In this document: piece by piece, positions 6,813 through 14,321 of the stretch
Layout of the letters: each line of letters opens with the position of its first letter
Position numbering within the stretch: the first letter of the stretch is position 1
Assembly: GCA_029265355.1 (NCBI GenBank)
Contig: JAJUJL010000009.1
Location: forward strand, 62,001 to 126,000
Source: Chloroflexota bacterium
GTDB lineage: Bacteria > Chloroflexota > Anaerolineae > Anaerolineales > UBA4823
Direction of reading: 5' to 3'
DNA: 64,000 nucleotides
The notes under the pieces: generated by a model
The model's database searches: none
The model's input: only the letters and a program-made list of their open reading frames with translations
What the model was told of the DNA's origin: nothing
Program-made: the position numbers and the translations under genes

Positions 6813-8411
6813 TCAGGGGTTCATCCAAATCAGAAAACTATCCTGAACGCAATACTTTTGCCCGCCCTGGGGGAAGACGCACACTTGATAAGGGATCACC
6901 GTACCGGCAGGGGCATCAATGGCATCGATGACCATGCGGGTCAGTCCATCCTCGCCGGTCGGATACATGAAATAACGCTTCACGCTGCCATCCGGATGCT
7001 GCACGAGTAGATCCGGTTCGATGTTTCGCAATGGCAGATTGTTCATCAAGACGATTACACCGATCTCTTGATTCTGGGAAGGTGCTACCATTGGGAGACT
7101 TTCCCATACTTGTAGCACGATCTCACCCGGCGCGGGCTGTCCGCCAATCCCGCTGTCAGCAGGTGCAGGCGGTGAGGTCATGGGTATGGGTGTGGGTGTA
7201 GGTGGCTGAACAATCGCTTCCTGGGTTGGCGCAACTGCCGTAGGTTCCGTGTAGGCTGGAGTGGGTTGAATTGGCGCGGCTTCCATCGGCTGCGAGGGAG
7301 ACTGCGGTGTGAAGACAGGTCGCAAAGCCAGAGAGCGATAGTTAAACCCCAGTTGTGCTGGGCTCACCTGGCGATTTCCCTTCCCATCCACTCGCTCTTC
7401 GAGACACAAGTTCACAAAACACTGCCGGTACACATTATCCTTGCGCAATGTGTTTTCACTGATCGGAGGGCCAAATACCTCCTGTCCTCCGTGAAGCGCT
7501 ATGTAGTCCAGGTATTGTTTGGGAATATTGTGCCCTCGGGTGTTGTCTTGAACAGGATAGAAATAATGATCGGGCAAACCGTTCGGAGGCACCAATGACT
7601 CGGGCAAGATGCCCAAGCGCTCGGTAATGGGACGCAAAAAGACACGGCCTGGCTGGTTGGGGTCGTGAACCAAAACAAGGTTTTCAAACACCTGTTCGGT
7701 ATATCCATCCGGCGTGAGGTACGCCTCGGTTAAGGCATAACCCGTGAAATCTGCTCCTAACCGGCTCACTGCATCTGCAAAAAGCGCATCCGTTCGGAAT
7801 GGGATCGAAACGTTGGCGTTGCCGGGTACGTACTGCCGGCAGCTAGCATCGCATTTCCAAACGCCGTAAGCCAGTAATCTCACTTTCGCATCAGGGTCAA
7901 CATCTGAGATGAATAACCCTAAATTTTCAAAGTATTGTTCGTAGCGTCGGTAATCTGGGTTGTAATGCGCCTCAGTGATGGGACGGCCTACGACCGGTTG
8001 TCCTCCCAGGGCGTCATACACGGCAACGAATCGTTCATCGATGAAATGGCCATTGACATATCGTGAGCCTGGGCGATCCTGCGCTTGCACAGCGGGTTCT
8101 TCCACGCCCATATCCAATGCTAAGGGGGCAAATGCCCGCCGCAGATAGGGAGCTGCCTGAGGATCGAACACCATCAGGCTGTTGACCGTGTACTGATATG
8201 AAATGCCGTTATAGGTGAACAGCGGGGAAATCGCTGGGCCCAGTACCTCCAGCCCGCCTTTGCTGTCATAGAATTCGCGAAAAATTGGATCCACGCTGAT
8301 TTCCGAACCGGAGACGGGATCGTAACTTACTGTCACGGTATCATCGCATCCGGGGACAAGCAGCAATCCTAGCAGAAGAAATAGCGAAAGGTACGTGGAT
8401 GATTTCTGCAT
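6813..8411 (-). CDS. four-repeat surface lipoprotein, unknown function
   Basis: A 532-residue exported lipoprotein: hydrophobic signal sequence and lipobox LVPGC with Cys22 as lipidated residue. Residues about 35-330 hold four degenerate repeats of about 45-60 residues, each with a pattern of aromatic-x(3)-GG or LG, a central V/LGxPI or similar, and a Y/FxxxFxNL strand (for example GGQPVVGRPITEAHY and GGQEVFGPPISEN). They recall LGFP-type wall-associated repeats but I cannot assign them to a named family. A Pro/Thr/Ala-rich linker (about 370-430) leads to a C-terminal beta-rich domain with LPMVAPSQNQEIGVIV. No catalytic motif is evident; a wall- or polysaccharide-binding role is only a guess. 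No Shine-Dalgarno site precedes the ATG. It is transcribed away from the second sigma-54 operon, from its own sigma-70-type promoter. Confidence 0.75.
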   Translation of the reverse strand: MQKSSTYLSLFLLLGLLLVPGCDDTVTVSYDPVSGSEISVDPIFREFYDSKGGLEVLGPAISPLFTYNGISYQYTVNSLMVFDPQAAPYLRRAFAPLALDMGVEEPAVQAQDRPGSRYVNGHFIDERFVAVYDALGGQPVVGRPITEAHYNPDYRRYEQYFENLGLFISDVDPDAKVRLLAYGVWKCDASCRQYVPGNANVSIPFRTDALFADAVSRLGADFTGYALTEAYLTPDGYTEQVFENLVLVHDPNQPGRVFLRPITERLGILPESLVPPNGLPDHYFYPVQDNTRGHNIPKQYLDYIALHGGQEVFGPPISENTLRKDNVYRQCFVNLCLEERVDGKGNRQVSPAQLGFNYRSLALRPVFTPQSPSQPMEAAPIQPTPAYTEPTAVAPTQEAIVQPPTPTPIPMTSPPAPADSGIGGQPAPGEIVLQVWESLPMVAPSQNQEIGVIVLMNNLPLRNIEPDLLVQHPDGSVKRYFMYPTGEDGLTRMVIDAIDAPAGTVIPYQVCVFPQGGQKYCVQDSFLIWMNP

Positions 8412-8434
8412 CTAGCAATTTTTTGGTACACATG

Positions 8435-8476
8435 AGCGAAGGAATGATGTACCCTCCCATGGGCAAATCCTTCGCT
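8435..8476 (-). other. 5'-UTR hairpin upstream of the lipoprotein gene
   Basis: AGCGAAGGA (8435-8443) and TCCTTCGCT (8468-8476) are a 9-bp inverted repeat lying in the leader of the minus-strand lipoprotein transcript; an inner CCCATGGG palindrome (8456-8463) could close it further. It may affect mRNA stability or translation. No known riboswitch motif is recognisable. Confidence 0.4.
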
Positions 8477-8536
8477 TGTCGGTCGGGCTGTGCGATACGT
8501 TTTACCAGGCATGAGCTTCAAGCACAGAGCCATTAG

Positions 8537-8579
8537 TACTTTAGTACACATTATATATCAAGTACCACAGAAAATGCAA
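8537..8579 (-). promoter_or_regulatory. sigma-70-type promoter with operator-like palindrome for the lipoprotein gene
   Basis: On the minus strand TTGCAT (8579-8574) is separated by 18 bases from TATAAT (8555-8550), a good vegetative promoter pointing to the lipoprotein gene. Immediately downstream, GTACT-TT-AGTAC (8537-8548) is a palindrome where a repressor could bind. The -35 element lies only a few bases from the divergent sigma-54 promoter at 8583, so the two could interfere. Confidence 0.6.
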
Positions 8580-8582
8580 GCA

Positions 8583-8598
8583 TGGCACGTCTCTTGCA
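8583..8598 (+). promoter_or_regulatory. sigma-54 promoter of the ftsZ-containing operon
   Basis: TGGCACG-N4-TTGCA is a complete match to the sigma-54 consensus, including the G at position 7. The -12 element is about 90 bases before the first gene at 8688. Together with the local rpoN/activator operon it indicates that the 8688-13772 genes are sigma-54 controlled. Confidence 0.82.
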
Positions 8599-8687
8599 CC
8601 AGAATTGATCTCAGGCAGAATAATTTGTGGGCAACTCTCTCGATAATTGTGAATCAGTGATGCACATCATTTTTGGGAGCAAGCGCA

Positions 8688-10055
8688 GTGGAATCAAATC
8701 CAATTACCAAACATGCCACACGTATCGGCTTTCATTACTACCAGGACGGTCTGCATTACCGAGATAGCGATCTTCAAGCCTGGTTGCCAGCGCTTAAGGC
8801 TCTTGGAGCTGGTTGGCTCACATTGGAAGCCCCGCTCAGCCGGATGATACCCGAAAGTTTTATCACAGGGCTGCTTTCCAATGGAATTGAGCCCCTGATT
8901 TGGTTCCGCCCGTCTCTGATCCCGTTGCACGTTCAACCCCAGCCAGGTTTGGATCCCGATTGGCAATTGCTGTTTGAGTCCTACGCCCGCTGGGGCGTGC
9001 GGTATGTGATCCTGTTCGATCGCCCAAACCTGCGCAAGAGTTGGTCCACGCGCGCCTGGGTGCAGTCTGAGCTGGTGGAAAGTTTTTTAGACATCTTCCT
9101 CCCCATTGCAGAGATGGCGCTACAAGCAGGCTTGATCCCAGTTTTCCCCCCGCTCGAGCCAGGCGGTGATTACTGGGACCTGGCTTTTCTACGGGATTGC
9201 CTGAATTCCATTCAGCGGCGCGGCACCAAGCGTATCATCAATTCCTTGCATACCTCCGCTCATGCACATTTCATGCCTGGCAAACTACCCTGGGGAATGG
9301 GGGGGCCGGAGCGCTGGCCTGAGGCGCGCCCTTATACCACCCGTACCGATCAACAGGATCAGCGAGGCTTCTATATTTTTGAATGGTACCAGGCAATCGT
9401 GCGAGCCGTGCTTGGAAACCCGCTACCAATGTTTTTATTCGAAGTGGGCAGATGGGCTTCGGAGACCACAGCGAACACCCTACCCGATCAGGCGCTGCAG
9501 ACCGACGAAATTCTAACTGTAGCTCGCTTGTTAGCGAATGAGGAAATGCCGCTGGAATCCAATGGCGCTCCTGTAATCCCACTCAATCCGATACCTGCAG
9601 AGATATTGGCGGCCAATTTTTGGTTACTGGCAGAGAAACCAGGCGGCTCGCATATCGAGCAGAGCTGGTTCAAGCCGGATGGAGAGCAGCGACCCGTGGT
9701 GGAGGCGTTTTATGCCTGGCAAGCAGCACGGCGCACTGCGGAGCCCGCCAGGCAACCTGTTCTCGAAGGACAGGGCAAATCCATCGCTCATTACCTGCTG
9801 CTGCCAGAAAATTCTGACGCTGATCTCCTGGCAGAGATTCGCTCTTTTGTTGCGCAGCACCATCCCACCATTGGATTCTCACTGCAAGAAGCTAGCAAAG
9901 CTGCCCGAGTGAGCGTTTATGGTGGGCAAGATGCTTTTCCGATATCGGAACTGGATAAGCTCGAAAAGGCTGGGTGCCAGGTTGAGCACCTCTTGCGAGT
10001 TGGCATGGACTTTGCAACTCAAAGATCAGAGTCGAATACCATTAAGTCAAATTGA
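8688..10055 (+). CDS. glycoside-hydrolase-like TIM-barrel protein (cytoplasmic)
   Basis: A 455-residue protein without signal peptide. The first 350 residues have the periodic strand/helix pattern of a (beta/alpha)8 barrel related to clan-A glycosidases: RIGFHYY, LKALGAGWLTLE, IEPLIWFRPS, VRYVILFDRPN, AGLIPVFPPLEPGGDYWDL, MFLFEVGRWA. An acid/base glutamate pair cannot be identified with confidence, so activity is unproven. The C-terminal 90 residues (ARQPVLEGQGKSIAHYLLL, VSVYGGQDAF) look like a small alpha/beta appendix. GTG 8688 is chosen because GGGAG lies eight bases upstream; the frame also has TTG at 8673. First gene of the sigma-54 operon; ftsZ begins 10 bases after its stop. A second, secreted barrel protein lies later in the operon, so the pair may act on related material. 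Confidence 0.6.
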   Translation: MESNPITKHATRIGFHYYQDGLHYRDSDLQAWLPALKALGAGWLTLEAPLSRMIPESFITGLLSNGIEPLIWFRPSLIPLHVQPQPGLDPDWQLLFESYARWGVRYVILFDRPNLRKSWSTRAWVQSELVESFLDIFLPIAEMALQAGLIPVFPPLEPGGDYWDLAFLRDCLNSIQRRGTKRIINSLHTSAHAHFMPGKLPWGMGGPERWPEARPYTTRTDQQDQRGFYIFEWYQAIVRAVLGNPLPMFLFEVGRWASETTANTLPDQALQTDEILTVARLLANEEMPLESNGAPVIPLNPIPAEILAANFWLLAEKPGGSHIEQSWFKPDGEQRPVVEAFYAWQAARRTAEPARQPVLEGQGKSIAHYLLLPENSDADLLAEIRSFVAQHHPTIGFSLQEASKAARVSVYGGQDAFPISELDKLEKAGCQVEHLLRVGMDFATQRSESNTIKSN

Positions 10056-10065
10056 GAGGCAACCC

Positions 10066-11223
10066 ATGGATCTGCGCGCACCTGATCATTTCAATACATC
10101 CAATTTACGGCAACCCGTTCTAAAAGTGCTGGGTATGGGCGGTGGGGGCAGCAATGCCATTACCCGCATGATCGAATTGGGCATGTCCGGCGTGGAGTTC
10201 ATCGCCGCCAATACCGACCACCAGGCGCTGGAAGGCTGCCCTGCCTTGACAAAAATCCAGCTGGGCCCAAAGCTGACCCGTGGCCTGGGAGCCGGCGGCA
10301 ATCCCAATGTTGGCCGCGAAGCAGCTATCGAGAGCAGCCGCGCCATTGCTGCCGCGCTTTCCGGGGCGGACATGGTTTTCCTCACCGCTGGTATGGGGGG
10401 TGGGACGGGCACCGGATCAATCCCCATCGCCGCCGAAATCGCTCGCAGCCTGGGAGCGGTAACCATTGCCATTGTGACGACACCCTTCTCCTTTGAAATG
10501 GGGCGCCGCCAGGTCAATGCGCGTAACGGGCTCGAGCAGTTGCGCAAGCATACCGACACCTTGATTACCATACCGAATGATCGCTTGCTGCAGGTTTCGC
10601 CGCAAAAGCTTCCCCTTGAAATGGCCTTCCGCCTGGCTGATGATGTGCTGCGCCAGGCAGTCCAGGGCATCTCTGAGCTGATCACCATTCCTGGCATGAT
10701 CAATGTTGACTTTGCTCACATACGCAGGTTGATGAAACTCGGCGGCGGCGCGCTGATGTCCATTGGCCAGGGCCAAGGGGAGCATAAAGTACAAAAAGCC
10801 GTCGAACAGGCGCTCAGTCACCCCCTGCTTGAGTCCGTTTCGATCGAGAGCGCGGCGGGCATCATCGCCAACTTCACCAGCAGCGGCGACCTGAGTCTGC
10901 ACGAAGTTCAGGAATCGTTGGCTTTCTTGCAAGCACAAACCTCTTCGAACACAGAAATCGTCATGGGTGTGATAAACGACGAGTGCATGGACGATCGCAT
11001 CCAGGTCACTTTGATCATCACCGGCCTGGGCGCGCCAACGCTGGAGGAGGCGCTCTCTGGCGTCAGCAAACAAGCCGCAAGCCCTCAGGTGCGCAGGCCA
11101 ATCGAGTCAATCAACCGCCCTCCCGCCGCTCCCGTCGAGGAGCCAGTCTATCCTGCCCATCTAGCTTCTAGCAATCTCGATCTCCCTGCCTTCTTACGCC
11201 AACGTCAGCGCTACACAGGTTAG
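10066..11223 (+). CDS. ftsZ: FtsZ-family tubulin GTPase with altered T7 catalytic loop
   Basis: FtsZ polymerises with GTP into the division ring; the nucleotide of one subunit is hydrolysed with the T7 loop of the next. The 385 residues carry all main signatures: VLGMGGGGSNAITRMIE, AANTDHQAL, KIQLGPKLTRGLGAGG, tubulin motif GGGTGTG, NDRLL, and a C-terminal peptide LDLPAFLRQRQ like the FtsA/ZipA-binding tail. In the T7 loop, where family members have N-x-D-F-A-D, this protein has NVDFAH: Asp215 is kept but the second catalytic aspartate (Asp212 of E. coli) is His218. That suggests slow or absent hydrolysis or a specialised paralogue. ATG 10066 with GAGAGG upstream fits the family N-terminus; the open frame extends upstream into the previous gene. 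No ftsA or dcw genes are adjacent, unlike a standard ftsZ locus. Confidence 0.9.
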   Translation: MDLRAPDHFNTSNLRQPVLKVLGMGGGGSNAITRMIELGMSGVEFIAANTDHQALEGCPALTKIQLGPKLTRGLGAGGNPNVGREAAIESSRAIAAALSGADMVFLTAGMGGGTGTGSIPIAAEIARSLGAVTIAIVTTPFSFEMGRRQVNARNGLEQLRKHTDTLITIPNDRLLQVSPQKLPLEMAFRLADDVLRQAVQGISELITIPGMINVDFAHIRRLMKLGGGALMSIGQGQGEHKVQKAVEQALSHPLLESVSIESAAGIIANFTSSGDLSLHEVQESLAFLQAQTSSNTEIVMGVINDECMDDRIQVTLIITGLGAPTLEEALSGVSKQAASPQVRRPIESINRPPAAPVEEPVYPAHLASSNLDLPAFLRQRQRYTG

Positions 11224-11227
11224 CCGT

Positions 11228-11479
11228 ATGGATCCAAAAACACTTGCCCGGGTGGTCGCACAAATTCACAGCCGCTATCCCGAATTCGATGGCTGTAAGC
11301 CTCGCCTCCGCAAACAAGCCGCGCTGGCGGCAGACCCTGATGCTGAGCCGGTTTATCTGCTCACTTTTCAAAAATCTGGGCAAGTGAAATCGGGCAGCGG
11401 GACGCTTAACTTACCGCGAATCCTCAGGGTAGTCGTTAATTCCCAAGGCAAAATTCAGAAGGTTTCCACATCCAGGTGA
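11228..11479 (+). CDS. small basic hypothetical protein
   Basis: An 83-residue protein of unknown family beginning four bases after the ftsZ stop, so it is probably translationally coupled to it. It is rich in Lys/Arg and predicted beta strands (PVYLLTFQKSG, RILRVVVNSQGKIQKVSTSR) after an N-terminal helix (TLARVVAQIHSRYPEF). No signal peptide, membrane segment or metal motif. Position makes a role linked to the FtsZ homologue possible, but nothing in the sequence shows it. The ribosome site is weak. Confidence 0.6.
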   Translation: MDPKTLARVVAQIHSRYPEFDGCKPRLRKQAALAADPDAEPVYLLTFQKSGQVKSGSGTLNLPRILRVVVNSQGKIQKVSTSR

Positions 11480-11519
11480 AAGGCGCAATGGATAACCCGC
11501 GCGAGATGAGAGGTGACAA

Positions 11520-11729
11520 ATGATCAATATCCAACATATCACGCAGCAAGTGGAGCTCACCTTTTGGAGCGTAGCGATCGAGTCAATGAGCGCAGCCAGG
11601 GTGGTGAGTAGAAAGTTTTTCTTATCAAACGGAACCAGGCAAATCAATAAGGAGTCGGTCTGGATGACCCTGGCTGCCTCAGGTTTAGGCGGCACTCTCG
11701 GCTTCCTGATCGGGCTCATCTTGTTGTGA
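11520..11729 (+). CDS. small single-pass membrane protein
   Basis: A 69-residue protein with a C-terminal hydrophobic helix (about residues 48-69, AASGLGGTLGFLIGLILL) and a soluble N-terminal part, so likely tail-anchored. AGAGGTG precedes the ATG at suitable spacing. It lies between the ftsZ follower gene and the secreted barrel gene, with a stop 10 bases before the latter. No family recognised. A reader might suspect an uninformative short frame, but spacing and ribosome site support translation. Confidence 0.5.
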   Translation: MINIQHITQQVELTFWSVAIESMSAARVVSRKFFLSNGTRQINKESVWMTLAASGLGGTLGFLIGLILL

Positions 11730-11739
11730 GGAGAAGCTG

Positions 11740-12876
11740 TTGCACCGCAGGGTTTATCGCTCCTTAGGTGTTCTCTTGTGCCTCTGCTCGTTGGGGATTA
11801 TCTTGAAACCGAGTGGGGGATTTGGGCAGCAATCCAGGACCAACGGGCTGCCCGATTCCAGCCGCTTCGGATACGGGGCGCGTTATTACCCGGATGCACC
11901 ACAAGCCGGCATAGCTCTGGATGCAGCCGCGGTCATCCAATTGGATTGGCTGGCAATTGATTTTCCCTGGCAGAACGCACAACCCAGCCCAGACACCGCC
12001 GCGCAATTCGATGCCCTGGACCGGATAATGCGATCACCCAGCACCCAGGCGTCTGGCATTTTGATCTCGATCACCTCTCCCCCAGCCTGGGCAATGCTGC
12101 CCAGCGGTCCAAATCCAGAGTTGGTCAGTAAACTGCTTCGAGAGATTATCTTGCGCTTCCCGGATCGCGTCCTGGCATTTGAGCTGTTCCCGGCGGCCAA
12201 TACGCAGCGCGGCTGGGGAGCCCCACCGAATCCAATCGCTTACGCCGCCATGCTGCAATCGGTTCGCTCTTCGCTCAGCGACCTCTCCACCAATCTCAAT
12301 CTGGTGGCTGCGGGCCTGGATGCAAGCGTGTACCAGACTTCCGCAGAGAGCATGACCGACTTGCAATACTTACAAGCCCTGTACGCGGCAGGCGTTGCTT
12401 CATGGATGCCAATTCTGAGTTTACGCCTGCCAACGGTTCAGGAGGATATCCTGGCTCTGCCGACACCGGGGCAACCGCTGGTTTTGCGCCACTATGAGCA
12501 AGTTCGACAGGTCATGCTCGACGCAGGTCATGCGACTGGTTTGTTGTGGATCACAGGGTTTAGTTGGCCGGCGTCTGCGGATTTCACCAATGATCAGCGC
12601 CTGGTGCATGCACGCTGGTTGAAGGAGGCTTTCGATTTACTGCAGGCTCAGCTATATATCGGCGCCGCCTTCTATTCATGCTTGAATTCGCCAGCGGATG
12701 CTGCTCAACCGGGCTGCTTGGTCGAGACCTTCCAGTCAGAGCCCACCCTTCATCCAGCAGCTTCCATGTTGGCCAGCTCGATCTATACCGCCCGCACCGG
12801 TCAAGCGCCGCTGGTGCAAACTTTCCTGGAAAAACAAGCACCCAAAAGCATGTTGAAATATGGGAAATCACGATGA
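11740..12876 (+). CDS. secreted glycoside-hydrolase-like TIM-barrel protein
   Basis: A 378-residue exported protein: basic start, hydrophobic stretch (about residues 8-25) and a probable cleavage site near Gly-Phe-Gly-Gln. The mature part reads like a clan-A glycosidase barrel (FGYGARYYPDAPQ, DWLAIDFPWQNAQP, ILISITSPPAWAMLPSG, RVLAFELFPAANTQRGWG, GLLWITGFSWP). The Glu in AFELFPA (the N-E-P-like strand position) is a candidate acid/base but a nucleophile is not obvious. Start is TTG 11740 with GAGGAG seven bases upstream. It overlaps the next gene by four bases (ATGA), so co-translation is expected. Its extracytoplasmic location together with the FtsZ homologue hints at wall or sheath remodelling; that is inference. 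Confidence 0.6.
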   Translation: MHRRVYRSLGVLLCLCSLGIILKPSGGFGQQSRTNGLPDSSRFGYGARYYPDAPQAGIALDAAAVIQLDWLAIDFPWQNAQPSPDTAAQFDALDRIMRSPSTQASGILISITSPPAWAMLPSGPNPELVSKLLREIILRFPDRVLAFELFPAANTQRGWGAPPNPIAYAAMLQSVRSSLSDLSTNLNLVAAGLDASVYQTSAESMTDLQYLQALYAAGVASWMPILSLRLPTVQEDILALPTPGQPLVLRHYEQVRQVMLDAGHATGLLWITGFSWPASADFTNDQRLVHARWLKEAFDLLQAQLYIGAAFYSCLNSPADAAQPGCLVETFQSEPTLHPAASMLASSIYTARTGQAPLVQTFLEKQAPKSMLKYGKSR

Positions 12877-13772
12877 AGTCTAAACCTGTTTTGTGGTTTT
12901 CAGCAATTTTTTCACTTTCCATGGCGGTTGGGTTACTGGCTGGAAAGTCTGTCAACGCTTCTTTTCGGGCTTCAGCGTCTCAAGCTGCAGCATATCCGGC
13001 TCTGCAGGTGGAGTCCCACTCGCTTCCCACACAAGCTCCAAGCGCTGCGATAGAGACCAACCAGATCGAAACGCCAGCGCCCAAATCACCCCCGATGATC
13101 GCAGACGCATCTCAGGAATTGTCAGCCCCCGAGCCTGTACTGAAGTTCAATCAACGCAACCTGTTGGTCGTGCAGGTGGACAGCCTGAGATCGGCTCGCC
13201 CAAGGCTTCAAGCCATCTGGTTAGCCATTTATTTGCCTGAGATGAGCCAGGTCATGCTGCTGCCATTGTATCCAAGCCTGGATGAGTATGCCGGGTCGGA
13301 GCTTGAACAGGCCTTGCAAACCATCCGCGAGATCCCAAGTCCCGTCGACGACGAACGGAACCTTGATCCAAAACTTGTGGAGGCGCTTCGCTCCACCGGG
13401 CTATGGTGGGAGCACACCCTGGTATTTGATTACCTGGCTTTGATCGAGCTCTTAGAGACCTATCGCGAGGATGCGAGCCCAGGCGACGAGGATATCCCGG
13501 TGTTTGATCCTCTTCAGGTAGTCTCTGGATTAGCTGCCCAAAGCAACCAACCGGAGACATTCTTGAAGACATCCGCCATGCTGTTCCGGCAAATTTGTCC
13601 GGTTTGGGCGATTGGCTCAAGCGCTCATGAATGGTCACGAAATATCAGCAATTTTTCCCCTTTGCACATCAAATCCGATCTACCCCTGATATCGGAAAGT
13701 TTGGGTTCCGCTGCGGTTGTGGAACAGGCGACTCTGAGTTGCCACTTTCCTTCATTGGCGATCGAGCCCTGA
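12873..13772 (+). CDS. extracytoplasmic protein, remotely LytR-CpsA-Psr-like
   Basis: A 299-residue protein with an N-terminal signal anchor (about residues 5-27) and a Pro/Ala-rich linker, then a domain whose outline resembles LCP wall-polymer transferases: NLLVVQVDSLRSARP (compare the opening ...LLVG-D-R motif), strand pairs ending in LLPLYPS where LCP has the R-D loop, and a WWEHTLVFDYLALIELLE helix matching the ...vDy-gf-elvd... segment. The key LCP arginines and Arg-Asp loop are not clearly retained, so it may be inactive or only structurally related. The upstream frame is open, but the ATGA overlap with the previous gene and the signal sequence fix the start at 12873. It is the last gene of the sigma-54 operon and is followed by a strong terminator. 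Confidence 0.5.
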   Translation: MKSKPVLWFSAIFSLSMAVGLLAGKSVNASFRASASQAAAYPALQVESHSLPTQAPSAAIETNQIETPAPKSPPMIADASQELSAPEPVLKFNQRNLLVVQVDSLRSARPRLQAIWLAIYLPEMSQVMLLPLYPSLDEYAGSELEQALQTIREIPSPVDDERNLDPKLVEALRSTGLWWEHTLVFDYLALIELLETYREDASPGDEDIPVFDPLQVVSGLAAQSNQPETFLKTSAMLFRQICPVWAIGSSAHEWSRNISNFSPLHIKSDLPLISESLGSAAVVEQATLSCHFPSLAIEP

Positions 13773-13810
13773 GTCTTACACCACCCCTGGCCATTTCCTG
13801 CGCTCACCTG

Positions 13811-13847
13811 CTTTCACCCCAAGAATTGTCTTTGGGGTGAAAGTTTT
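13811..13847 (+). terminator. intrinsic terminator of the ftsZ-containing operon
   Basis: CTTTCACCCCAA (13811-13822) pairs perfectly with TTGGGGTGAAAG (13832-13843), a 12-bp stem with a 9-base loop followed by TTTT. It separates the two sigma-54 operons. Confidence 0.8.
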
Positions 13848-13919
13848 GAAGCATTGACACGATTGGCTGATCTGTTGGGAAAACCATTGCTCCAAGAATT
13901 AACATTGACGGCTGGCATT

Positions 13920-13935
13920 GGGCACAAAACTTGCA
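13920..13935 (+). promoter_or_regulatory. sigma-54 promoter of the TPR/caspase operon
   Basis: GGGCAC-N5-TTGCA: the invariant GG and GC are correctly spaced and only the first T and the non-essential position 7 depart from consensus. The -12 GC lies 46 bases before the ATG at 13981. It is the third such site in the first 14 kb. Confidence 0.72.
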
Positions 13936-13980
13936 TCACATCAGAGAGAAGCTAAAACATTCAGTTCTTTCGAGGTGGCT

Positions 13981-14304
13981 ATGCTTTCAATCACCGGTCA
14001 AGAAGTTCTCGTCTTCATGGCAGCCGTGCTGTTTCTATTGGGAATGATATCGACGACCTCGGGCATTGTTCTCCTGGTTAGCCGCACGACCAGCCAGGAG
14101 GTGCGCACCCTGGCAGTGCAGACTGCTCGCCTGGCGCAAAAGGGATTGGCCGATCAGGTAGCTGGTTTGGTGGGAAATGCGACGAATTTGCTGGACGCGC
14201 TCAACGAAATGGTCAAGACCACCTCAGGCGTGGGCGTATTTTTGATCATTGCCGGACTGGTCTTTATGGTCGCCGGCAGTTATCTGGTAATGCAAATCCT
14301 TTGA
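13981..14304 (+). CDS. small membrane protein with two transmembrane helices
   Basis: 107 residues: transmembrane helix at about 8-33 (VFMAAVLFLLGMISTTSGIVL), a soluble helical middle (about 34-80, heptad-like, AQKGLADQVAGLVGNATNLLDAL) and a second transmembrane helix at about 83-105. No known family. ATG 13981 is preceded by GAGGT; the frame is open upstream to 13918 but that part overlaps the promoter. The stop lies in the ribosome-site region of the giant TPR gene, so the two are probably coupled. Possibly a membrane partner for the TPR protein. Confidence 0.65.
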   Translation: MLSITGQEVLVFMAAVLFLLGMISTTSGIVLLVSRTTSQEVRTLAVQTARLAQKGLADQVAGLVGNATNLLDALNEMVKTTSGVGVFLIIAGLVFMVAGSYLVMQIL

Positions 14305-14321
14305 CCGGGAGGGGTCGATTC

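Noticed and set aside
8435-8476. Possible riboswitch in the lipoprotein leader
   Set aside because: Only a simple inverted repeat with no known aptamer core or terminator alternative.
10417-11073. 218-codon minus-strand frame opposite ftsZ
   Set aside because: Antisense of a clear FtsZ with conserved motifs on the plus strand; no supporting signals.
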